The notes under the pieces are model-generated. The model was not told the origin of the DNA, did no database searches, and saw only the letters and a program-made list of their open reading frames with translations. A DNA stretch of 13,499 nucleotides from an uncultured Flavobacteriales bacterium. Its GTDB lineage: Bacteria; Bacteroidota; Bacteroidia; Flavobacteriales; Weeksellaceae. Of the stretch, positions 7,383 to 13,499 are shown in pieces. Positions within the stretch are counted from its first letter, which is position 1. The number at the start of each line of letters is the position of its first letter. The DNA lies in NCBI GenBank assembly GCA_937973555.1, contig CALJKL010000033.1:1-13499 (forward strand), in the 5' to 3' direction. The position numbers and the translations under genes were made by a program.

Positions 7383-9173
7383 ATGAAAAAACGAGTTTTA
7401 CCGTTATTTTTATTTGGAGTCTTTACTCTTAATAAAGCGCAAGAGAAAGAAATTAATGAGGTTTTGATTGCGGGAAAAGTAATGAATTTGCCTTACAAAA
7501 AAAGCAATGCAAACGTTATTGTGATTTCAAAATCGCAAATTCAAAATGCGCCTGCTCAATGTGTAGAAGAGGTATTGGCCTACTATACCGGGATGGACAT
7601 TAGAAAAAGAGGGGCCAATGGCGTGCAGACTGACTTGTCTATGCGCGGAAGCGGTTTCGAGCAAGTATTGTTGCTGGTAAACGGCGTAAGGGTAAATGAT
7701 GCACAAACAGGTCATAACAGCATGAACCTTCCTTTTGATGTTTCTTCTGTGGAAAGAATAGAAATCCTGAAAGGTCCTGCAGCAAGAAGATTTGGGCAAG
7801 GCGCTTATGCGGGAGTTATTAATGTTCTCACCAAGCCTTCTCAGGAGAATGATTTGGTTGTAAGGGCTGAAGGAGGAGATTTTAAATCTTTTTTAGGGGG
7901 CGTATCTTCAGATTTTGGCAATGAAAATTTCAGAAATTTTGTTCAACTGAATCACACTCAGTCAGAGGGGTATCGATATAACACCGACTATAAAATCAGC
8001 AACGCTTATTATCAAAACCAATACAATATCCACAACGGAACGGTAAAGTTTCAAGCCGGTTTTCAGGAAAAGAAATTTGGCGCTAATGGGTTTTATGCTT
8101 CGCCTGCTTACAAAGACCAATACGAAGAAATACAGATGTCTTTGGTGTCTGCGGCTTTGGAAAAGAAGGTTTCAGAAAATGTAGACCTTCAGGCAAAAAC
8201 TTACTGGAGAAGAGGGCAGGATATTTATTTATTAAACAGAACCAACCCTTCTTTGTATAGAAATATGCATATTGGCAACAATGTGGGGGTAGAGGTTAGT
8301 ACCTCTGTTAAAAGTCATTTGGGGATTACGGGAGTTGGTGCAGATATAAGAAGAGAATTTTTAGAAAGCAATAGATTGGGCAGCCGAGAAAGAACGGTTT
8401 CACAAGTCTTTTTAGAACATTATTTTTCGTTTTTTAATGATGCAGTAATCATTACCCCAGGAATTTCTTGGTCTAACATAGAAGTTAAAAATTATTTTTA
8501 TCCAGGAGTAGATTTCAGTTATGTTAAAGAAAATCACAAGATTTTTGCTAATTTTTCTAAAGTGAACAGAATTCCTACCTATACCGATTTGTACTATGTG
8601 AGTCCTACAGAACAGGGGAATTCTAATTTGAAGCCAGAAAATGCGTTGACGGGAGAATTAGGGTATCAATATCAACAAGGGCAAAATTTTATAAAAGCCA
8701 GTTTGTTTTGGAGAAATACCCAAAATGCCATTGATTGGCAAAAGGCCACTTCTACCTCACCTTGGACGGCTCAGAACATCGGGAACTTGGAGGCTAAAGG
8801 ACTAGAAATCGAAGCGGGTCATCAGGTGAATTCATGGTTAGGTTATTCTGTAGGATACACCTATTTGGATAATCAAAGAATAGACAATACGGTTACTTCT
8901 AGGTATTCATTAGACAACTTGAAACATCAGTTGGTAGCGAAATTGAGAAATAATTTTAAAGGTTTTAGTAATGAATTGGTTTACCGATATAATGAAAGAG
9001 TGAATCTGGGAAGTTATCACCTTTTGGATGATAAGTTGAGTTATCAGTTTAAGAATCTTCAGCTTTATGTTTTGGTGAATAATATTACCAATTCTAATTA
9101 TGTAGAAACATCTTTGGTGCCTATGCCGGGAAGATGGTTTCATGCAGGGTTTACCTATAAATTTAAACTCTAA
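7383..9173 (+). CDS. TonB-dependent outer-membrane receptor, BtuB-like size class
   Basis: Gated outer-membrane barrel that imports a bound ligand with energy from TonB-ExbB-ExbD. From the ATG at 7383 it has 596 residues, a short receptor like BtuB rather than a SusC-type protein with an N-terminal carboxypeptidase-like extension. A signal peptide (MKKRVLPLFLFGVFTL, cleavage probably near KAQ at 18-20) is followed directly by the plug domain (about 44-152). The plug shows VEEVLAYYTGMDIRKRG, the LSMRGSGFEQVLLLVNGVRV strand pair and VERIEILKGPAARRFG. The barrel follows, with the common NSNLKPENALTGELGYQY segment and a C-terminal strand RWFHAGFTYKFKL. The frame is open further upstream to 7275, but only the ATG at 7383 gives a signal peptide and lies behind the promoter. 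No SusD-like, transporter or cobalamin gene is adjacent, so the ligand cannot be named. Confidence 0.92.
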   Translation: MKKRVLPLFLFGVFTLNKAQEKEINEVLIAGKVMNLPYKKSNANVIVISKSQIQNAPAQCVEEVLAYYTGMDIRKRGANGVQTDLSMRGSGFEQVLLLVNGVRVNDAQTGHNSMNLPFDVSSVERIEILKGPAARRFGQGAYAGVINVLTKPSQENDLVVRAEGGDFKSFLGGVSSDFGNENFRNFVQLNHTQSEGYRYNTDYKISNAYYQNQYNIHNGTVKFQAGFQEKKFGANGFYASPAYKDQYEEIQMSLVSAALEKKVSENVDLQAKTYWRRGQDIYLLNRTNPSLYRNMHIGNNVGVEVSTSVKSHLGITGVGADIRREFLESNRLGSRERTVSQVFLEHYFSFFNDAVIITPGISWSNIEVKNYFYPGVDFSYVKENHKIFANFSKVNRIPTYTDLYYVSPTEQGNSNLKPENALTGELGYQYQQGQNFIKASLFWRNTQNAIDWQKATSTSPWTAQNIGNLEAKGLEIEAGHQVNSWLGYSVGYTYLDNQRIDNTVTSRYSLDNLKHQLVAKLRNNFKGFSNELVYRYNERVNLGSYHLLDDKLSYQFKNLQLYVLVNNITNSNYVETSLVPMPGRWFHAGFTYKFKL

Positions 9174-9259
9174 AACCATTTGCGTTAAACAATAAACAGA
9201 AGGAAGCCGCGGATTTTTTAATTTTCATAAAAATAATACATAAAAATTGTAAATCTCAG

Positions 9260-9290
9260 TTTGTCTATTCCTTCCAAAATTGTATCTTTG
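9260..9290 (+). promoter_or_regulatory. Promoter (-33/-7) for dnaN
   Basis: TTTG at 9260-9263, a 19-bp spacer, then TATCTTTG at 9283-9290: a perfect match to the Bacteroidota consensus TTTG-N19-TAnnTTTG. The -7 ends 21 bp before the ATG. The leader is nearly all A and T. Confidence 0.85.
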
Positions 9291-9311
9291 TACATAATAT
9301 AATTATAATTT

Positions 9312-10442
9312 ATGAAATTTATAGTTGCAAGTGGCGAATTACAGAAAGCACTTCAAGTAGTAAGTGGTGTAATTTCTAACTCACAATCAAGACCTATATT
9401 AGAAAATTTTCTTTTTGAATTAGATAATGAAGTTCTAAAAGTGACGGCTTCAGACGGAGAAACCACACTCATTACTTCATTGGCCGTTAAATCTGACGAT
9501 AACGGTAAATTGGCTGTTCCTGCGAAAATTTTTCAGGATTTAATTAAAACTTTTGGAGATCAACCTCTTACTTTCTCAGTAAAAGCATCTGAAAGTGGAG
9601 AAGGAGGCCTTCTAGAAATTTTGGATGAAAAAGATAATTACGAAGTAGCATTAGACAATGCAGAAGATTATCCGGAATTACCAGAATTTGATGCGGCTCA
9701 AAAAGTAACCATTGCTTCTGGAATTTTAGCAGACGCTCTTACTAATACCCTTTTTGCCACCAGCAACGACAGTTTAAGACCGGTAATGACAGGGGTGTTG
9801 TTCCAGTTTTCTGATAAAGAAACCAACTTTGTATCTACAGACTCTCACCGTTTGGTAGTGTACAAAAGAACAGATATCACCAATAAAGAATCGGTAGAAT
9901 TCATCATGCCGAAAAAGCCTTTGGCAATCTTCAAAAACATTTTGTCTAACTCCAATGACGATGTGGTGATTGAGTTTAACGAAAATATGGCGAAGTTTAC
10001 TTTTGGTGAAAACATCTGGATTTGTAGATTAATTGATGGTAAATACCCTAATTATTCTGCGGTTATTCCTAAAGAAAACCCTAATGTACTTACGGTAAAC
10101 AGAAACCTATTGTTGAGTTCTATCAGAAGAGCAAGCATCTTGTCAAACAAATCTACCAATCAGGTACGTTTTAAGTTATCTGGCAATGTATTGCACCTTC
10201 ATGCAGAAGATACAGAATATGCTAACAAAGCAGATATGAATATTCCTTGTAACTACAAAGGAGAAGATATTAACATTGGTTTTAGTTCTAAGTTTTTAAC
10301 AGAAATGCTTTCTGTTTTAGGCGCGGAAGATATCACTATGAAAATGTCTCAGCCAAATAGACCTGGTATTGTAGAACCAGTAGATGGATTAGACGAGAAT
10401 GAACATATCTTAATGCTTTCTATGCCGGTAATCGGAATGTAA
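9312..10442 (+). CDS. dnaN: DNA polymerase III beta subunit (sliding clamp)
   Basis: Ring-shaped processivity clamp that tethers DNA polymerase III and other replication and repair proteins to DNA. The 376-residue length suits the three-domain clamp fold. The N-terminal domain begins MKFIVASGELQKALQVVSGV, with SRPILENFLFEL and TASDGETTL. The middle domain includes LFATSNDSLRPVMTGVLF and the typical STDSHRLVVYKR. The C-terminal domain has WICRLIDGKYPNYSAVIP and ends HILMLSMPVIGM. The ATG at 9312 follows a consensus promoter; there is no Shine-Dalgarno and the leader is AT-only over about 20 bases. A hairpin terminator lies 25 bp after the stop, so dnaN appears to be a stand-alone unit. No dnaA, recF or gyrB is next to it, so this is not a classical dnaA-dnaN origin region. 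Confidence 0.97.
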   Translation: MKFIVASGELQKALQVVSGVISNSQSRPILENFLFELDNEVLKVTASDGETTLITSLAVKSDDNGKLAVPAKIFQDLIKTFGDQPLTFSVKASESGEGGLLEILDEKDNYEVALDNAEDYPELPEFDAAQKVTIASGILADALTNTLFATSNDSLRPVMTGVLFQFSDKETNFVSTDSHRLVVYKRTDITNKESVEFIMPKKPLAIFKNILSNSNDDVVIEFNENMAKFTFGENIWICRLIDGKYPNYSAVIPKENPNVLTVNRNLLLSSIRRASILSNKSTNQVRFKLSGNVLHLHAEDTEYANKADMNIPCNYKGEDINIGFSSKFLTEMLSVLGAEDITMKMSQPNRPGIVEPVDGLDENEHILMLSMPVIGM

Positions 10443-10467
10443 TTTTTGAATGCATAAAATAATATAG

Positions 10468-10491
10468 AGTCGGACTTTTGTCCGACTTTTT
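10468..10491 (+). terminator. Rho-independent terminator after dnaN
   Basis: Perfect 8-bp stem AGTCGGAC (10468-10475), loop TTTT, GTCCGACT (10480-10487), running into a T-tract to 10491. It begins 25 bp after the dnaN stop. Confidence 0.88.
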
Positions 10492-10548
10492 CTTTGCTCT
10501 TTCTCTCTTTTCTCACCATAAAAATTTCGTTATCTCTCAAAAAATCAC

Positions 10549-10556
10549 GATATTTG
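10549..10556 (+). promoter_or_regulatory. Possible promoter -7 element for pheT
   Basis: GATATTTG differs from TAnnTTTG only at the first base. TTCG at 10526-10529 lies 19 bp upstream as a weak -33. If used, the leader would be about 60 nt, longer than for the other genes here. An alternative, AAACTTTG at 10582-10589, lies inside the leader hairpin. Confidence 0.35.
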
Positions 10557-10570
10557 CCACTTATTTTAAG

Positions 10571-10594
10571 GAGTTTAAAGAAAACTTTGAACTC
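10571..10594 (+). promoter_or_regulatory. Hairpin in the pheT leader
   Basis: GAGTTTAAAG (10571-10580), loop AAAA, CTTTGAACTC (10585-10594) form a 10-bp stem with one G-U pair, extendable by a further G-U. It ends 27 bp before the pheT ATG. No T-tract follows, so it is not a simple terminator. It might influence translation or RNA stability, or be a protein-binding palindrome; the function is unknown. Confidence 0.45.
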
Positions 10595-10621
10595 TAGGTA
10601 AAAAGACTTGAATCAATAATT

Positions 10622-13021
10622 ATGAAGATTTCAAACAACTGGTTAAAAGACCATATCAAAACAGATTTAACATCAGAAAAAATTGGTGCATTTCTTACCG
10701 ATATCGGTCTGGAAGTAGAAGGAATTGAAAAATATGAATCTGTAAAAGGCAGTTTAGAAGGCATAGTAGTAGGAAAAGTGTTGACTTGTGAGCAACATCC
10801 TAACGCGGATAAACTGAAAAAAACGACGGTAGATGTAGGAGGAGAAAAAATCTTGGAAATCGTTTGTGGTGCTCCTAATGTAGCTGCCGGGCAAACAGTG
10901 CCTGTAGCGGTAGTAGGGACTACGTTGTATGATAAAAATGGAAATTCTTTTCAGATTTCTAAAGCCAAAATTAGAGGTGAAATTTCTGAAGGAATGATCT
11001 GTGCAGAAGATGAACTAGGCCTTTCTGATGACCATGGAGGCATTATGGTATTAGATGAAAAAACCTACGAAGTGGGGGAACCCTTTGCAAAATATTTTAA
11101 CCTTGCGAATGATGAGGTGTATGAAATTGGTTTAACACCTAACAGAACAGACGCCATGTCTCATTATGGCGTTGCAAGAGATTTGCATGCTTTTCTTTCT
11201 ACCAACGGTTTCAAATCAGAATTCGAAAAATCAAGTTCTGCGATTGTAAAATCTGAAGGTGATCATGGTTTTGAATTGGAAGTAGAAGATTCTGATCTTT
11301 GTCCTAGATATATTGGTGCAGTGATTACTGGAGTTAAAGTAGCGCCATCACCGGCTTGGTTGCAAGACCGCCTAAAGGCAATTGGCCTATCGCCTATTAA
11401 CAATGTAGTAGATATTACCAACTATATTTTACATGGATGTGGACAACCTTTACATGCTTTTGATGCAGATAAAATTGCTGGTAAAAAAGTAAAAGTAGGT
11501 GTTAATGCTTCAGGGACCAAGTTCACTACTCTTGATGGAGTAGAAAGAACTCTGAACGGTTCTGAAATCATGATTAAGGACGGAAATAATAACCCAATGT
11601 GTATTGCGGGTGTTTTCGGAGGTAGTGAAAGTGGTGTTTCTGCGGAAACCAAAAACATATTTTTAGAAAGTGCTTACTTTAATCCGGTGGCCATCAGAAA
11701 AGGGGCTAAGGCTCATGGGCTTAATACAGATGCGTCTTTCCGTTTTGAAAGAGGAGTAGATGCCAATAACGCTAGAACTGCTATTACCCAAGCTATTAAG
11801 TTGATTGAAGAAATTACAGAAGGTAAAAAGGTAGGTAGTTTACTAGAGCATTATCCAAAGAAAATAGAGAATTTTAAGGTGATTTTTAGATATTCTAAAC
11901 TCGATCAGATTTTGGGAACTAAAATTCACAGAGAAAAAATAAAAGAAATTCTGAAATCTCTTGAAATTAGTATTATCAATGAAATTCCAGATGGATTAGA
12001 AATTTCTGTTCCGGCATACAGAGCAGACGTTACCAGAGAAATAGATGTGATAGAAGAGGTGTTGAGAATCTATGGTTATAATAGGATAGAAGCTCCTCAA
12101 AAGATATCTTTTACACCTGTAAAATTAAGTTTTGATGATCAAGATGCTTTAGAAAATTCTTGGGCAAGAACCTTACAAAGTAATGGATTTAATGAAGTCA
12201 TGAATAATTCTTTGACTTCGGTAAAAGACGAAACCAATGCCGTTAAATTATTGAATCCATTGAGTACAGAACTTTCTTTCATGAGAAAATCTCTTATGGA
12301 AGGGCTTTTGGAGAATGCCATTTACAATATCAACAGAAAAAATCAGGATATTAAATTTTTCGAGCTGGGTAAAATTTACCACAAAACCGAAAAATATGAA
12401 GAGAGAAAGCAATTGGCTATCCTTACCAGCGGCAGAACGTATGCAGAAAACTGGTTGATGCCAAAATCTGCTTCTGATTTTTACATGTTGAAGGCGTATG
12501 TGAAAATTCTTTTGGATAAACTCAACCTTACAACAGAAGAAAAATCTTTGGAGGATGAAAGATTTGCAGATGCTTTAGAAATCCTTTCAGGAGGAAAAAC
12601 TATTGCAAGATTGGGTAAAGTTTCTGCTCAGATGTTGAAAGATTTTGATATAGATCAAGAATGTTTCTTTGCCGAAATTGAATTGGAAACAGCTCAGGCT
12701 CTTAGAAGTAAAGAGAATTTTAAATTTGTAGATATTCCTAAATTCAATAAAATAAGAAGAGATTTGGCGTTGTTGGTAGACAAAAATGTATCTTATGCAG
12801 ACTTGTACACAGCAGCAAAGAAAAATCCTTCTAAATATCTTAAAAACATCAACCTTTTTGATGTTTATGAAGGGAAGAATCTTCCTGAGGGCAAGAAATC
12901 TTATGCGTTAAGTTTTGAACTTTTAAACGAAGAAAAGACTCTTGAAGAAAAAGAAATTACTGAAGTTATGAATTCTTTGATTAAAACTTTTCAAAAAGAA
13001 TTCTCGGCAGAATTGAGATAA
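10622..13021 (+). CDS. pheT: Phenylalanine--tRNA ligase beta subunit
   Basis: Beta chain of the (alpha-beta)2 enzyme that charges tRNA-Phe in the cytoplasm. It provides tRNA binding and editing of mischarged tyrosine; the catalytic alpha chain (pheS) is not in the window. At 799 residues it is a full-length bacterial type. Domains in order: N-terminal B1 segment (1-40), an EMAP/OB-fold tRNA-binding domain (about 42-150, with CEQHPNADKLK and CGAPNVAAGQTVPVA), the B3/B4 editing domain (about 215-400, with SPINNVVDITNYIL and HGLNTDASFRFERGVD), the B5 domain (about 412-488, with VPAYRADVTREIDVIEEVLR), the catalytic-like B6/B7 region, and a C-terminal ferredoxin-fold anticodon-binding domain (about 699-799, with FNKIRRDLALLVD). 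The ATG at 10622 begins the conserved MKISNNWLK. No Shine-Dalgarno is seen. The leader holds a hairpin at 10571-10594. Confidence 0.97.
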   Translation: MKISNNWLKDHIKTDLTSEKIGAFLTDIGLEVEGIEKYESVKGSLEGIVVGKVLTCEQHPNADKLKKTTVDVGGEKILEIVCGAPNVAAGQTVPVAVVGTTLYDKNGNSFQISKAKIRGEISEGMICAEDELGLSDDHGGIMVLDEKTYEVGEPFAKYFNLANDEVYEIGLTPNRTDAMSHYGVARDLHAFLSTNGFKSEFEKSSSAIVKSEGDHGFELEVEDSDLCPRYIGAVITGVKVAPSPAWLQDRLKAIGLSPINNVVDITNYILHGCGQPLHAFDADKIAGKKVKVGVNASGTKFTTLDGVERTLNGSEIMIKDGNNNPMCIAGVFGGSESGVSAETKNIFLESAYFNPVAIRKGAKAHGLNTDASFRFERGVDANNARTAITQAIKLIEEITEGKKVGSLLEHYPKKIENFKVIFRYSKLDQILGTKIHREKIKEILKSLEISIINEIPDGLEISVPAYRADVTREIDVIEEVLRIYGYNRIEAPQKISFTPVKLSFDDQDALENSWARTLQSNGFNEVMNNSLTSVKDETNAVKLLNPLSTELSFMRKSLMEGLLENAIYNINRKNQDIKFFELGKIYHKTEKYEERKQLAILTSGRTYAENWLMPKSASDFYMLKAYVKILLDKLNLTTEEKSLEDERFADALEILSGGKTIARLGKVSAQMLKDFDIDQECFFAEIELETAQALRSKENFKFVDIPKFNKIRRDLALLVDKNVSYADLYTAAKKNPSKYLKNINLFDVYEGKNLPEGKKSYALSFELLNEEKTLEEKEITEVMNSLIKTFQKEFSAELR

Positions 13022-13082
13022 TCAGCCAAATTGGAAATATTATTTTTAGTTTAAATAATTAGAACGTTAAATCAAATTTGTT

Positions 13083-13090
13083 TAATTTTG
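13083..13090 (+). promoter_or_regulatory. Promoter -7 element for the META-domain lipoprotein gene
   Basis: TAATTTTG is an exact TAnnTTTG match, 19 bp before the ATG at 13110, matching the spacing seen for other genes in the window. No clear -33 TTG is present. Confidence 0.5.
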
Positions 13091-13109
13091 ATTTTTATAA
13101 ATCTTTAAA

Positions 13110-13499
13110 ATGAAAAAGTTACTTTTAGCAGTAATTATTGCTTTGTCGGTTGTTTCGTGTGGAGCAATATCAACCATTACAAAAAAACAGCCATCTTTGG
13201 TTAATACAAAATGGATACTTGTGGATAATACCGCAGGAAAAACGCCAACATTAATTGTAGAGGCCGGCAGAATTAGTGGTACTGGAGGATGCAATAACTA
13301 TTTTTCTGAAGTGGTACTAAATCCAGGAAATGGTAATTTTGTGGTAGGGAATATAGGATCTACTAAAATGGCCTGTAATAATTTGAATGTAGAACAAAAT
13401 TATTTTGATGTTTTGCAGCAGGCAAATAAATATGTGGTGAAGAATGGTGTTTTAGAGCTTTATAAAGATAATCTCTTGCTTCTTTGTGAAAAATTACAC
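13110..13499 (+). CDS. META-domain (HslJ-like) lipoprotein, 3' truncated by window edge
   Basis: An ATG at 13110 opens a frame of 130 codons that runs off the window without a stop. The start MKKLLLAVIIALSVVSC is a lipoprotein signal with lipobox VVSC and lipid-modified C17. After a short linker comes a META/DUF306 domain, shown by the tryptophan in NTKWILVD (about 32-39), the RISGTGGCNNYF segment (about 54-65), IGSTKMACNNLNVEQNYF (about 82-99) and the final NGVLELYKDNLLLL. HslJ of E. coli, a related protein, is linked to heat-shock and novobiocin resistance; this family otherwise has no set enzymatic role, so function here is not claimed. At most a few residues of the domain appear to be missing, unless a second domain follows. 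It is on the same strand as pheT, 88 bp downstream, with its own candidate -7 element. Confidence 0.88.
   Translation, partial: MKKLLLAVIIALSVVSCGAISTITKKQPSLVNTKWILVDNTAGKTPTLIVEAGRISGTGGCNNYFSEVVLNPGNGNFVVGNIGSTKMACNNLNVEQNYFDVLQQANKYVVKNGVLELYKDNLLLLCEKLH

Noticed and set aside
9174..9235. Terminator after the TonB receptor gene, near CCGCGG followed by six T
   Set aside because: CCGCGG has no loop or longer stem, so no hairpin is supported; termination of this gene remains unexplained.
13069..13096. AAATCAAA...TTTGATTT inverted repeat as a pheT terminator
   Set aside because: The stem is only 8 bp of mostly A-T pairs with a 10-base loop, and it overlaps the -7 element of the next gene; too weak to call.
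13082..13294. A 70-codon minus-strand frame at the right edge
   Set aside because: It is antisense to the META-domain lipoprotein, whose signal peptide and domain motifs are clear on the plus strand.

Overview
The window looks like chromosomal DNA from a member of the Bacteroidota, most likely class Flavobacteriia and the Chryseobacterium/Weeksellaceae group. The DNA is AT-rich. Promoter -7 elements of the Bacteroidota form TAnnTTTG sit a short, nearly constant distance before most genes, and start codons mostly lack Shine-Dalgarno sequences. Protein styles also fit: a TPR-type AraC regulator tail, META and Blc lipoproteins, a TonB-dependent receptor, and a pheT with no adjacent pheS. The genus-level placement is inference.

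Layout, left to right. (1) The 3' end of an AraC-type regulator (+) converges, with only 15 bp between, on a membrane-anchored M23 peptidase (-). (2) The M23 gene is divergent from gpsA (+), the phospholipid-precursor glycerol-3-phosphate dehydrogenase, which ends in a strong hairpin terminator. (3) An M28 lipoprotein peptidase and a Blc-type lipocalin (both +) follow, each with its own hairpin terminator. (4) A tRNA-Arg(CCT) gene and uvrA lie on the minus strand; the terminator between the lipocalin and the tRNA can serve both directions. (5) Divergent from uvrA is a BtuB-like TonB-dependent outer-membrane receptor (+). (6) dnaN (sliding clamp, +) has a textbook promoter and its own terminator. 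(7) pheT (+) has a longer leader holding a hairpin. (8) A META-domain lipoprotein (+) runs off the right edge.

The genes do not form one pathway. Nearly every one is a single-gene transcription unit with its own -7 element, and several end in a hairpin. Common themes are envelope biology (M23, gpsA, M28, lipocalin, TonB receptor, META lipoprotein) and core information processing (uvrA, dnaN, pheT, tRNA). I see no CRISPR, insertion sequence, phage gene, toxin-antitoxin pair or defence cassette, and no convincing new system. The most useful observations concern promoter-supported N-terminal starts, the shared bidirectional terminator abutting the tRNA, a recurring terminator core, and the pheT leader hairpin. 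No stretch longer than about 300 bases is without a gene.
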